64,000 nt of DNA from Saprospiraceae bacterium (GCA_016722295.1 JADKGL010000037.1:434001-498000); one strand, 5' to 3'. Counted from the first letter of the stretch, positions 9,821 to 17,898 are shown. Made by a program: numbers and translations. Notes: a model not told the origin generated them from the sequence alone.

Positions 9821-9841
9821 AACAAGAACTAAATTCATAGT

Positions 9842-10798
9842 ATGAAACAATTTATCTCTGCACAAGATGCGCCTAATATTAATGCATTAGTCTCAAAAGC
9901 TCTTGACTACAAAGCGAATCCATTTAAGGATAAAACTTTGGGAGTGAATAAACGAATTGGTCTTTTGTTTTTCAATCCAAGTATGCGTACTAGATTAAGC
10001 ACACAAATCGCTGCTCAGAATCTAGGCATGGAATGCATTGTGTTTAATGTAGGAAGTGAAGGGTGGAATTTAGAATTCGATGACGATGCAATGATGAATG
10101 GCTTAACAGTCGAGCACATTAAAGATGCTGCACCGATACTTGGAAATTATTTTGATATATTATGTATAAGAACTTTCCCAAGCCTTAAAGATCGCAGCGA
10201 AGATTACTCTGAAAAGTATATCAATCAATTAATCAAATATTCAGGAATTCCTGTAGTAAGTCTAGAAAGTGCAACATTGCATCCATTGCAAAGTTTGACA
10301 GATATTGCTACAATAAAAGAAACATTTTTGGAGAAGCGAAAACCAAGAATAGTATTGAGTTGGGCACCACATATAAAGCCATTGCCACAATGTGTGGCGA
10401 ATAGTTTTTCGCAATGGGTAACACAATGGGGAGAAGCTGATTTTATTATCGCACATCCAGAGGGATATGATCTCGATCCCATGTATACTCAAGGTGCTAC
10501 AATAATTAATAATCATGAAACAGCTTTGCAAAATGCAGACTATGTCTATGTTAAAAACTGGTCATCCTATACTGACTATGGAAAAATAAAGTCTTATGAC
10601 AATGATTGGATGATCACTAAAGAAAAATTACATCGCGCTAAAGATGCCAAGATCATGCATTGTCTTCCTGTGAGGAGAAATCTAGAATTGGGAGGAGATG
10701 TATTGGACAGTAAAAATTCATTGACTACACTACAAGGAACAAATAGAATTTATGCAGCACAAGCTGTGTTGAGTGAAATTCTACAGCCAAGTATTTAA
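9842..10798 (+). CDS. argF': N-acyl-L-ornithine carbamoyltransferase (ArgF')
   Basis: A transcarbamylase of the Bacteroidota/Xanthomonas branch that carbamoylates N-succinyl- or N-acetyl-ornithine rather than ornithine. The carbamoyl-phosphate loop is FNPSMRTRLS (residues 44-53). The proline-rich loop region GSEGWNLEFDDDAMMNG (71-87) and HPLQSLTD are typical of the Bacteroides fragilis type enzyme, and HCLPVRRN lies near the C-terminus. From memory of the structural work, residue 90 of the B. fragilis enzyme is Pro (succinyl-specific) and the equivalent in Xanthomonas is Glu (acetyl-specific). Here residue 90 is Val in LTVEH, so the substrate is not settled. Length 318 is normal. The argB ATG follows one base after its stop. 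Confidence 0.92.
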   Translation: MKQFISAQDAPNINALVSKALDYKANPFKDKTLGVNKRIGLLFFNPSMRTRLSTQIAAQNLGMECIVFNVGSEGWNLEFDDDAMMNGLTVEHIKDAAPILGNYFDILCIRTFPSLKDRSEDYSEKYINQLIKYSGIPVVSLESATLHPLQSLTDIATIKETFLEKRKPRIVLSWAPHIKPLPQCVANSFSQWVTQWGEADFIIAHPEGYDLDPMYTQGATIINNHETALQNADYVYVKNWSSYTDYGKIKSYDNDWMITKEKLHRAKDAKIMHCLPVRRNLELGGDVLDSKNSLTTLQGTNRIYAAQAVLSEILQPSI

Positions 10799-10799
10799 G

Positions 10800-11597
10800 A
10801 TGAAAAGAGAAAAAATTCTTGTCGTTAAAATTGGTGGCAACATCATAGATGATGAAAATGCATTGCGCCAATTTTTAAAAAGTTTTGCTAAAATAGATGG
10901 AAAGAAAATACTAATACATGGGGGTGGCAAGCTGGCTACAAAACTTGCAGATCAATTGGGTATTCAGCAACAAATGGTGAACGGCAGAAGGATTACCGAT
11001 ATAGAAACACTGAAGATTGTAACAATGACTTATGCAGGATGGATCAACAAATCTATCGTCGCCTTGCTGCAAGCTGAACAATGTGATTCTATTGGTGTCT
11101 GTGGAGTAGATGGAGCACTCATACCTGCCACTAAAAGAGTTGTCCATGATATCGATTATGGTTATGTGGGAGATATTAATTTTGAAAATATTCAAGCAGA
11201 TAAATTGCTACAATTGTTGGAAATATTTGGCACAGTGGTCATTGCTCCAATAACTTCAAATCAGGTAGGTCAATTACTTAATACTAATGCAGACACAATC
11301 GCAACTCAGATAGCATGTGCGATGCAAAACTATTATGATGTTTCACTTTATTTTTGCTTTGAGAAAAAGGGAATTTTAAGCAATCCTAATGATGACAGTT
11401 CTGTGATTTCTTCATTAGATAAAAATTATTTTGACGATATAAAGAAGTCTGGAAATGCAAAAGATGGAATTCTACCAAAGCTTGAAAATGCATTTCTTGC
11501 TGTAGAAAAAAATGTATCTTCTGTGAAAGTCATTCATGCTGAGGATTTGATAGAAGATATTTCAAATAACATTAAAGGAACTTTAATTCATGCCTAA
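10800..11597 (+). CDS. argB: Acetylglutamate kinase
   Basis: Phosphorylates N-acyl-glutamate, the second step of the pathway. Family motifs are VVKIGGN at the N-terminus, LIHGGGKLATKLADQLG, and LNTNADTIATQIA, followed by a C-terminal AKDGILPKL stretch. The frame extends upstream to a GTG at 10773, but the ATG at 10800 directly after the argF' stop gives a 265-residue protein with the normal start. It overlaps argE by 8 bp. Unlike long arginine-inhibited forms it has no N-terminal extension, which suggests the kinase itself may not be the main feedback point. That is inference from length only. Confidence 0.95.
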   Translation: MKREKILVVKIGGNIIDDENALRQFLKSFAKIDGKKILIHGGGKLATKLADQLGIQQQMVNGRRITDIETLKIVTMTYAGWINKSIVALLQAEQCDSIGVCGVDGALIPATKRVVHDIDYGYVGDINFENIQADKLLQLLEIFGTVVIAPITSNQVGQLLNTNADTIATQIACAMQNYYDVSLYFCFEKKGILSNPNDDSSVISSLDKNYFDDIKKSGNAKDGILPKLENAFLAVEKNVSSVKVIHAEDLIEDISNNIKGTLIHA

Positions 11598-12657
11598 CGC
11601 TCAATTAATTCAAGATAGCATCTCTCTTCTTCAAAGTTTAATTCAAACACCATCTTTGTCTAAACAAGAAGATAAGACGGCTGAACTTATAGTTGCATTT
11701 TTTGATTCTAGAAACTGCAAAACAGAACGCTTAGGAAATAATATTATAGTTCGCAATAAATATTTTGATCCAACAAAAAAATCTATTCTACTCAACTCAC
11801 ATCATGACACTGTCAAGCCTTCACCTTCCTATACTCTATATCCTTATGAAGCAATCACTACAGATGGAAAATTATTTGGATTGGGAAGTAATGATGCAGG
11901 TGGTGCTCTAGTCTCACTCATTGCTTGTTTTTTACATTATAATGAGATTCAAGATCTGAAATATAATGTAGTATTTGTAGCAAGTGCAGAAGAAGAAATT
12001 TCTGGCAAAGGAGGAATCGAAATGGTAATTCCTTCATTAGGTCAAGTTGATTTTGCTATCGTTGGTGAACCAACACTTTGCAAAATGGCTATTGCAGAAA
12101 AAGGGCTATTAGTCCTTGATGCGGTGTCCAAGGGAAAGACAGGACATGCTGCGCGAAATGAAGGTGTGAATGCGATTGAAATTGCTATGAAAGATATTGC
12201 ATGGATATATTCAAAACCCTTTACTCAAGTGTCGGATTTGCTCGGACCAGTTCATGTCAACGTGACGGTAATTGAAACTGAAAACAAAGCACATAATGTT
12301 ATTCCAGATCAATGCAAATTTGTTGTGGACATTAGAGTAAATGAACTGTATAATTTTGACGAAATATTGGAACAGATTTCAGAACATTGTCAATCCACAT
12401 TTACTCCAAGAAGCAAACGAATGAGATCAAGCATAATTCCACTCACACATGAATTAGTGCGAAATGGTATTAGCATGGGATTAGAATACTATGGCTCTCC
12501 AACGACATCAGACAAAGCATTGATGCCTTTTCCTGCATTGAAACTAGGTCCTGGAGATTCTGCAAGAAGTCATACTGCGGATGAATTTATATATCTGAAA
12601 GAAATCGAACAAGGAATAGATTGCTATATCAAATTATTGAAAATTAATATTAAGCAA
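11590..12657 (+). CDS. argE: N-acyl-ornithine/citrulline deacylase, M20 family (ArgE-like)
   Basis: A metal-dependent M20 deacylase that removes the acyl group, here most likely from N-acyl-citrulline because ArgF' acts before deacylation. Metal-site motifs are LLNSHHDTVKP, GLGSNDAGGALVSL and VASAEEEISGKGG, and a dimerisation domain starts near GKTGHAARNEGVNAIE. The arginine-operon position supports the role. The sequence as given has no stop between this domain (about 356 residues) and the ArgH sequence that follows, so they form one 531-codon frame. One extra A or T at 12640-12645 would create a stop just after the normal ArgE end (LLKN or LLKI). I treat 12657 as the approximate end. Confidence 0.85.
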
Positions 12658-13946
12658 ATGAAACTTTGGCAAAAGAAAGGAAGTACTACTTCATCACTCG
12701 TAGAGCAGTTTACTGTAGGTCGCGACAAAGAGTTTGATATTGAACTTGCAAAATATGATGTCATTGGATCAATGGCGCATTGCAAAATGTTACACAAAGT
12801 AGGATTGCTAAAAAAGCAAGAACTTACTCTCATTCTAAAAGCCTTGCAAGAGATAAAACTAGAAATAGAAAATAAAAAATTTAAGATAGAAAAAGGCATT
12901 GAGGATATTCACTCTCAAGTTGAAAAATTAGTCACAGAGCGCTATGGAGAAGTAGGTAAGAAAATCCACACAGGAAGAAGCCGAAATGATCAGATCGCTC
13001 TAGATTCAAAATTATATTATCGCGATCAATTAGTACAAACAAAGGAGCATGCCAATGCATTGTTCAAAGTTTTTATCAATCTTGCAAAAAACATCAACGT
13101 GATTTATTGCCAGGATATACACATTATCAATTGGCCATGCCATCATCATTTGGTTTGTGGTTTAGTGCCTATGCTGAGAGCTTGATTGATGATGTGCTTG
13201 CCTTGAATTTCGCATACCAGATTTGTGATAGAAATCCCTTAGGTAGTGGCGCTGGATATGGTTCCTCATTCCCATTGGATAGGCTGGAGACGACAAAGTT
13301 ATTGGGGTTCTCTGAAGCAAATATCAACTCTATCTATGCACAAATGGGAAGGACAAAAGCAGAAAAATATATTGCATTTGCGATATCTAGTCTTGCTTCC
13401 ACATTGGCAAAGTTTGCAATGGATTGTTGTCTGTATATCAATCAAAACTTTCAATTTATTTCTTTTCCAGATCATCTCACTACTGGAAGCAGTCTCATGC
13501 CTCACAAGAAAAATCCAGATGTCTTCGAACTCATAAGAGCTAAATGCAATCGTCTTCAAAGCATTCCCAATGAAATCAATCTGCTCACTACAAATCTTGC
13601 ATCAGGTTATCATCGCGATGTTCAGTTGCTCAAAGAAATTATTTTTCCAGCTTTCAAAGAAATAAATTCTTGTATTGAATTAACGCTTCACATGTTAGAG
13701 CAAATTCAAATTCGCAAGAATATTCTAAACGACCCTCAGTATAAACTTTTATTCACTGTTGATGCGCTTAATGAAGATGTAAAAAAAGGAATGCCATTTC
13801 GTGAAGCTTATCAGAAAATTGGGAATGAAGTCAATGAAGGAACATTTAACTATAAAGCAAATACGGTGTCTCATACGCATCTGGGGAGTATTGGGAATTT
13901 GGGTTTGAATGAGCTTAGTTTGAGGATGAAGGGGGTTATGAAGTAG
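12658..13946 (+). CDS. argH: Argininosuccinate lyase (frame broken at 13086-13091)
   Basis: Splits argininosuccinate into arginine and fumarate, the last step. The ATG at 12658 opens MKLWQKK, a standard ArgH start, followed by VGRDKEFDIELAKYD and HTGRSRNDQIALD. The frame is lost in an A6 run at 13086-13091, and reading without correction ends at 13185. Adding one A gives LAKKHQRDLLPGYTHYQ and continues to 13946 through the second part, which carries LGSGAGYGSSFP and the fumarase/aspartase signature GSSLMPHKKN. The corrected protein is about 430 residues, the normal size. Either the sequence has an indel, the gene is inactivated, or the run is bypassed. Confidence 0.88.
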
Positions 13947-14268
13947 GTTTAGGCAAGTGAAAAAATTTCATATAATAAATTTTAATTCTAATTAAACATG
14001 ATTTTTGCATTTCAACCATAAGAATATATCTTAAATGTAGGAAGTTAAAACAATTCTCTGCTTTTTATGTCAGTACAATGAATGATCATATACTTTGAAT
14101 CCAAAATCTATCGTTATAAATAAAATTGGCGTTTACCACAGTTAAATATTTATAAGCTTTAACTTTAATTTGATGTAAAAGTGCAACACTTTATTTAGTG
14201 CTATTGAAAATGGTAATAAGAAGTTTAAATTTGAGTTTCGATTCACATATACAATCATATAAATACAA
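13947..14268. other. Non-coding stretch after argH
   Basis: About 320 bases of very AT-rich sequence separate the end of the arginine operon from the next small gene. I see no open frame with coding character, no clear terminator hairpin with a T tract, and no tRNA-like cloverleaf. It marks the boundary between core operon and the accessory region that follows. Confidence 0.5.
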
Positions 14269-15000
14269 ATGAAGCTGAATTATTTAATAATATTTATTTT
14301 TATATTGTACAGTAATGTGAATTTTTCCCAAGACTCCATCGATGTATTAAAATTATTTGACTACGATTCCAAAGCATGGGTGCGTAAAAAATTTAACATC
14401 GATTCATTTCAAACATATGTAGAATATACGTTTCAAAAAGACACATTTTTTTTAACATTCAGAAGAGATGACAATAAGATTTATGTTAAGTTAAAAAATG
14501 ATGTTGTTATAGTTGAAGGACATTTTGGCAGCAGACAATCTTGCACTTATTATGCTAAGGATGGTATTTTTCTTTATAGATATCCAAATGGAATTTTAAA
14601 AAAATTAGAAGAGTATAAATGTAATAATAAAACTGGTAAATGGATTTCATTTTATGAAAATGGAGTCATTTCCAAAATTGAAAATTACACAAGTTTTAGT
14701 CGGAATATTGATTCAATATGTTACAATTGTTCTATTTTAGAATTTGAAAATGTGATGCTACATCACGATTATATTGAATTTTACGATAACGGCACAGTTA
14801 AAGTCGAAGGAAAATACAAAATAACTTTTGATGCTAAAGATTCGATTAAATTTATTCAATATGATTTTGAAACTTACTCTGAAAACATTGTTACGACATA
14901 TGGCAAATATCATTTGCCAAAGTCTAGCAAAACTGGCTTTTGGAATTATTATAATTCTGACGGAAAATTAGTCAAAATTGAAGATCATGGAAATCAATAA
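14269..15000 (+). CDS. Secreted MORN/YwqK-type repeat protein
   Basis: A 243-residue protein with a signal peptide (about residues 1-21, ending near NVNFSQ). From about residue 85 it contains repeats of the MORN-variant type often annotated as toxin-antitoxin YwqK antitoxin: YPNGILKKLEEYK, TGKWISFYENGVISKIENY, YIEFYDNGTVKVEGKY and TGFWNYYNSDGKLVKIED. These units form beta-hairpin stacks in relatives and their function is unknown. Export makes an intracellular antitoxin role unlikely. It overlaps the following lipoprotein gene by 14 bp, so the two are probably made together. Confidence 0.7.
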   Translation: MKLNYLIIFIFILYSNVNFSQDSIDVLKLFDYDSKAWVRKKFNIDSFQTYVEYTFQKDTFFLTFRRDDNKIYVKLKNDVVIVEGHFGSRQSCTYYAKDGIFLYRYPNGILKKLEEYKCNNKTGKWISFYENGVISKIENYTSFSRNIDSICYNCSILEFENVMLHHDYIEFYDNGTVKVEGKYKITFDAKDSIKFIQYDFETYSENIVTTYGKYHLPKSSKTGFWNYYNSDGKLVKIEDHGNQ

Positions 15001-15334
15001 ATTAAATACTAGTAAATTGCTCGTTTGTTTGGTTATTTTGACTTCCTGTAAGAGTAGATTTGAATATTTTTTTTTAAGATCAGAAAAGGTTTTTCCTGAA
15101 TATTTTTGTGATCACTATAAGGTTGAAAGTTGTGGAGTTGCAGGAGATGCATATAGATTATTTTTAAGAGATAGTTCAAATACTAGAGTCTTTGTCTGTG
15201 ACTATTATGATAATGACATTTTTGAATATTTCTTGAATGAAGGAAAAATCGAAATATTTAGATTTGAAAACTCATATTCTATAGGAGGTGTAATGCATAA
15301 TAAAAGATTTATCAATAAGTATGTTTTTGACTAA
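14987..15334 (+). CDS. Small hypothetical lipoprotein
   Basis: A predicted lipoprotein of about 115 residues. The ATG at 14987 gives a short N-region, a hydrophobic core LLVCLVIL and a lipobox LTSC, with the cysteine near residue 20. The mature part is rich in aromatic residues (FEYFF, FVCDYYDNDIFEYF) and I do not recognise a family. The frame also opens at a TTG at 14978, but the ATG gives the better signal sequence. It lies inside the tail of the MORN-type gene and presumably works at the same membrane. Confidence 0.55.
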   Translation: MEINKLNTSKLLVCLVILTSCKSRFEYFFLRSEKVFPEYFCDHYKVESCGVAGDAYRLFLRDSSNTRVFVCDYYDNDIFEYFLNEGKIEIFRFENSYSIGGVMHNKRFINKYVFD

Positions 15335-15335
15335 A

Positions 15336-15370
15336 CCCCTGCAAGGCAAGTCTTAGACTTGTGCTAAAGC
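15336..15370. repeat. REP-like hairpin unit, copy R1
   Basis: Just after the lipoprotein gene lies a perfect inverted repeat CAAGTC-TTA-GACTTG (15347-15361), preceded by CCCCTGC and followed by TGCTAAAG. The same core with flanking similarity recurs at 15553, 17981, 18536 and 24409. It therefore belongs to a dispersed family rather than being a one-off terminator, and it has no T tract. Confidence 0.6.
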
Positions 15371-15454
15371 AATTTCAATTAGAAGTATAAACAAGTAAAA
15401 ATTATTGCACAACAGAATTTTGAAATGCAAGATACAGGCATTATTTTTATATAA

Positions 15455-15552
15455 AGTTTGTGTGCAAATATGCAGTAAAACATGCTTTAAAGACTATATT
15501 TTCAATAGATCTATTATTTCTATCAATGGAGTATTTACCAAAATTTGCCATT
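15455..15552. repeat. Imperfect direct repeat, left copy (flanks toxin-antitoxin pair)
   Basis: The segment beginning AGTTTGTGTGCAAATATGCA matches the segment starting at 16218 on the same strand. My hand alignment of the first 66 positions (15455-15520 against 16218-16283) gives 13 mismatches and no gaps, about 80 percent identity, with weaker similarity up to AAAATTTGC. The two copies bracket the toxin-antitoxin genes. Confidence 0.65.
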
Positions 15553-15575
15553 GCTAGCTTAAGTCTTAGACCGAT
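15553..15575. repeat. REP-like unit, copy R2 (half site)
   Basis: GCTAGCTTAAGTCTTAGACC matches the left half and centre of the hairpin unit seen in R1, R3 and R5 (CTAGC, then AAGTCTTAGAC), but the right arm is lost. It directly abuts the left direct repeat. Confidence 0.45.
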
Positions 15576-15636
15576 ATATTATTTAAAAATTTACCTAGAA
15601 TAGAATACAAAAAGATCTTTGTAGAAAGTCCTAATC

Positions 15637-15897
15637 CTACTTGTAATGCCCTTTAACAGAAAGAATTAAAATTATATTCGAATCAATTTCATAAATTAGT
15701 CTGTGTTCCTTATTTATCCTTCTTGACCATGTGCCAGAAAGATCATGCTTTAATGGTTCAGGTTTGCCTAGACCTGAATATGGATGAAGTTTAATATCAG
15801 AAATTAGTTCAGAAATTTTTTTCAGGATAGTCTTATTCCCACTTGATATCCAAAACTGCAAATCAGCTTCTGCATCAGGTAAGAAAATTATTTCCAT
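15637..15897 (-). CDS. Txe/YoeB-family mRNA interferase toxin
   Basis: An 86-residue RelE-fold toxin expected to cut mRNA in the ribosomal A site. The YoeB pattern is complete: GLGKPEPLKHDLSGTWSRRI in the middle, and Glu47, Arg66 and His84 at the positions of the catalytic Glu46, Arg65 and His83 of E. coli YoeB. The protein ends in the typical GHY motif. It overlaps the 3' end of the antitoxin gene by 10 bp, the usual antitoxin-toxin order. Nothing suggests it is inactive. The pair is bracketed by direct repeats, consistent with horizontal acquisition. Confidence 0.9.
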   Translation of the reverse strand: MEIIFLPDAEADLQFWISSGNKTILKKISELISDIKLHPYSGLGKPEPLKHDLSGTWSRRINKEHRLIYEIDSNIILILSVKGHYK

Positions 15898-16106
15898 AAT
15901 GAATTTAATTGTTCCGTAGTGTATATTTTACCTTTACCATTATTATAATCTTGTCTTGCCTTTTTTATTTTAGCTACAAATTCTGAATTATAATTCTCCT
16001 CATTAGAATACTCAAATTTTATTTTTAGCTCTTCGAGAAAAGCCTTAACGACAGCCACTTGTTCCTCTGATTCTGGATGAACTATTAATATATCTTGATT
16101 TTTCAT
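15888..16106 (-). CDS. Antitoxin of the YoeB-type pair
   Basis: A 72-residue protein encoded immediately upstream of the toxin on the same strand. It has a predicted beta-strand/helix N-terminus (DILIVHPESEEQVAVVKAFLEELKIKFE) and a C-terminal flexible segment ending IYTTEQLNSLWK. This resembles the small DUF2683-like antitoxins common in Bacteroidota rather than the Phd/YefM antitoxin of E. coli. The C-terminal half probably wraps the toxin, and autoregulation through the N-terminal half would be expected. No operator palindrome was identified before the start. Confidence 0.8.
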   Translation of the reverse strand: MKNQDILIVHPESEEQVAVVKAFLEELKIKFEYSNEENYNSEFVAKIKKARQDYNNGKGKIYTTEQLNSLWK

Positions 16107-16217
16107 AAGTAAATATATTTATAATTAAGACATTGAAGTAAATTTTAGAAGTATTAGTTACTTAAATTAGTATCTTCCACTATAATTAATACACCAATGA
16201 TAACACCATTGTAACTT

Positions 16218-16316
16218 AGTTTGTTTGCAAATATACAGTAATTCATGTTTTGATGATAATATTTTTAATGCTTCTATTATTTCAAACTGAGTACTATCTT
16301 TTAAAATTTGCATATT
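16218..16316. repeat. Imperfect direct repeat, right copy
   Basis: Partner of the repeat at 15455. It starts AGTTTGTTTGCAAATATACA and shares the CATG, ATATTTT and TCTATTATTTC blocks with the left copy in the same order. The spacing between copies is 763 bp. It ends where the RHS tip frame begins. Confidence 0.65.
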
Positions 16317-16347
16317 TGCACATTTGCAAATTATCTCATTAATTCGC

Positions 16348-16355
16348 TATATTTG
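16348..16355 (+). promoter_or_regulatory. Perfect Bacteroidota -7 box inside RHS tip
   Basis: TATATTTG, the best form of the Bacteroidota -7 element, occurs 15 bp before the ATG at 16371, with a TTTG at 16323-16326 that could serve as the -33 element (21 bp gap). The same bases also encode the RHS residues YLP, so the match may be coincidental. Confidence 0.35.
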
Positions 16356-16370
16356 CCATTCGGAGAGAGT

Positions 16371-17195
16371 ATGGCAGACCAGAGGATCACAGCATCATAC
16401 AGCAGCAGATATACCTTCACAGGTAAGGAACAAGACGCCCTTACTGGATTGCACTACTTCGGGGCGAGGTATTATGATGCTAGGATTTCTTTGTGGTATG
16501 GTGTCGATCCATTGGCAGATGAATTCTCAGGTTGGAGTCCTTATAATTACTCTCTTAACAATCCAATTAATATGATTGATCCTGATGGTAGAGCACCAGA
16601 TTGGATTTATGACCAACAAAAGGATGGATCATATAAACGCAGAGAAGGAACTGCAAATGACGGTGGAGCTAATAATCACACATACATAAATAGGGACGGA
16701 ACTACTCATTATTACAATCAAAAGGAAAATACTGTTGTTTCAGTAAAACATGCAGATATACAAAAGAAAATTGAGAACTTTAGTAAGGCTGTTGAGAAGA
16801 GAAGAGAAATAGTTAAGAAAACAGGTGAAGTAGTTAATAATATTGGCGATGGTATTGCAGCTGTTGGATATGTAGCGGCACCATTTACGGAAGGAGCATC
16901 ACTCAGCATTGCAGCAATTGGTGAAGGTGTTGCCTTAGGTGGTAAAGTCATAACCAATGCTGTTAACTTTGAAGAAAGTGGGATGACAAAAGACAACTTT
17001 ACAAACCTTGGAGTAGACGTTGCTTTAGAATTAGCACCAAAACCATTGGAAAATGCATTAAAGAAGGCAAATCTTGATCAGATTGTAAGAAATACAGATC
17101 CTACACCCATTACAAATATTGTACAATCAAGCATAGGAAAAGTAAAGTTGACAACAGATTATGTTGTTAAAAAACAATTAGAAGAAAATAAATAA
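16371..17195 (+). CDS. Orphan RHS C-terminal tip (RHS core end plus variable toxin-like domain)
   Basis: This is only the last part of an RHS/YD-repeat protein. The homology starts in the same frame at about 16347 (YLPFGES) and continues through the core hallmark TGLHYFGARYYDARISLWYG, DPLADEFSGWSPYNYSLNNP and the NMIDPDGR cleavage-site region. The large shell-forming N-terminal part is missing, and the DNA before 16347 is unrelated. After the DPDG motif comes a variable domain of about 190 residues. It holds a charged helix (IENFSKAVEKRREIVKKTG) and a glycine/alanine-rich hydrophobic stretch (GIAAVGYVAAPF to AIGEGVALGG), as in RHS tips of other Bacteroidota whose activity is not known to me. 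The first ATG is 16371. Such orphan tips serve as silent cassettes that can recombine onto a full RHS gene. Confidence 0.75.
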   Translation: MADQRITASYSSRYTFTGKEQDALTGLHYFGARYYDARISLWYGVDPLADEFSGWSPYNYSLNNPINMIDPDGRAPDWIYDQQKDGSYKRREGTANDGGANNHTYINRDGTTHYYNQKENTVVSVKHADIQKKIENFSKAVEKRREIVKKTGEVVNNIGDGIAAVGYVAAPFTEGASLSIAAIGEGVALGGKVITNAVNFEESGMTKDNFTNLGVDVALELAPKPLENALKKANLDQIVRNTDPTPITNIVQSSIGKVKLTTDYVVKKQLEENK

Positions 17196-17203
17196 GAACG
17201 TCC

Positions 17204-17410
17204 ATGACACAACTAGTAGGAATCATTTTACTGATTTTAGGTATTATTACAATTAGAGCTGGCTTAAAATGGGAGCAAGCTGGTGATAATTTAGGGAAGT
17301 ATATTACAAACATTAGAACTATAGGAGCTGGAATATTAATATTAATTGGGGCAATTAGTTTTTTATTTACAGATAGATCACTTTGCGAAATTTTAGGAAT
17401 TTTTTGTTAA
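17204..17410 (+). CDS. Small two-helix membrane protein behind RHS tip (candidate immunity)
   Basis: A 68-residue protein with two hydrophobic helices (about residues 4-20 and 40-58) and a short charged loop containing WEQAGDNLGKYI. No family is recognised. It starts 8 bp after the RHS tip stop, the place where immunity genes are found in polymorphic toxin loci. A membrane immunity protein would fit a toxin with a hydrophobic glycine-rich domain. This is inference from position only. Confidence 0.55.
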   Translation: MTQLVGIILLILGIITIRAGLKWEQAGDNLGKYITNIRTIGAGILILIGAISFLFTDRSLCEILGIFC

Positions 17411-17412
17411 AT

Positions 17413-17775
17413 ATGATGTCAAAGTTTACATATAGGATAGTATCGTTTTTAGCAATCTTTTACGTACTGGTTTTGTCAATATTCCAATTATTAAGTGAAG
17501 TAAGAGCTTTTTCAATTATACATATAATTTGTTGTGTTGCTTTGTTAATATCTTTTAGATATAGACCGAAACTTTACCTGATAATTTTGAAAATTTGGTG
17601 CATTATATTGTTTGTTAGCGGATTTCTTGTACTCTTAAGTTCAATTCTTTATTTTACATCAGGAAATGGAGATAAGATATCTGTTAGCGGAAATGTTCTA
17701 GCGGTAATATTTACTTTTATATCAGTAGTTTTATTTAAATACAGAGATAAATTTGTTACTACCAAGAATAGGTAA
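17413..17775 (+). CDS. Four-helix membrane protein behind RHS tip (candidate immunity)
   Basis: About 120 residues with four predicted transmembrane helices (near FLAIFYVLVLSIF, IIHIICCVALLI, LKIWCIILFVSGFLVLL and GNVLAVIFTFISVVLF) and a basic C-terminal tail. The frame opens at a TTG at 17383 within the previous gene, but the adjacent ATGs at 17413 and 17416 follow directly after that gene's stop. I do not recognise a family. Together with the preceding 68-residue protein it forms a small membrane-protein pair tied to the RHS tip. Confidence 0.55.
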   Translation: MMSKFTYRIVSFLAIFYVLVLSIFQLLSEVRAFSIIHIICCVALLISFRYRPKLYLIILKIWCIILFVSGFLVLLSSILYFTSGNGDKISVSGNVLAVIFTFISVVLFKYRDKFVTTKNR

Positions 17776-17898
17776 GTAGCTAGATCGCCTTCAACTTAGC
17801 AGCCTTGATTAGATTATCATGAGCATAAAAGATATGAATTTTATCATCAGAATTAAGCTTTGCAATGTCTTCGAGACGGTGCAAAGTTTTTTACCTAA

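Noticed and set aside
11590..13185. Reporting a confident bifunctional ArgE-ArgH enzyme
   Set aside because: One base in a short homopolymer would separate the genes, and neighbouring genes show the same kind of break; kept only as a finding to check.
13246..13559. Overlapping small frames on both strands inside argH
   Set aside because: Both are out of frame with the conserved lyase sequence, which explains the region fully.
14269..15000. Antitoxin role for the YwqK/MORN-type protein
   Set aside because: It has a signal peptide and no toxin-like partner next to it; the database-style name reflects repeat similarity only.
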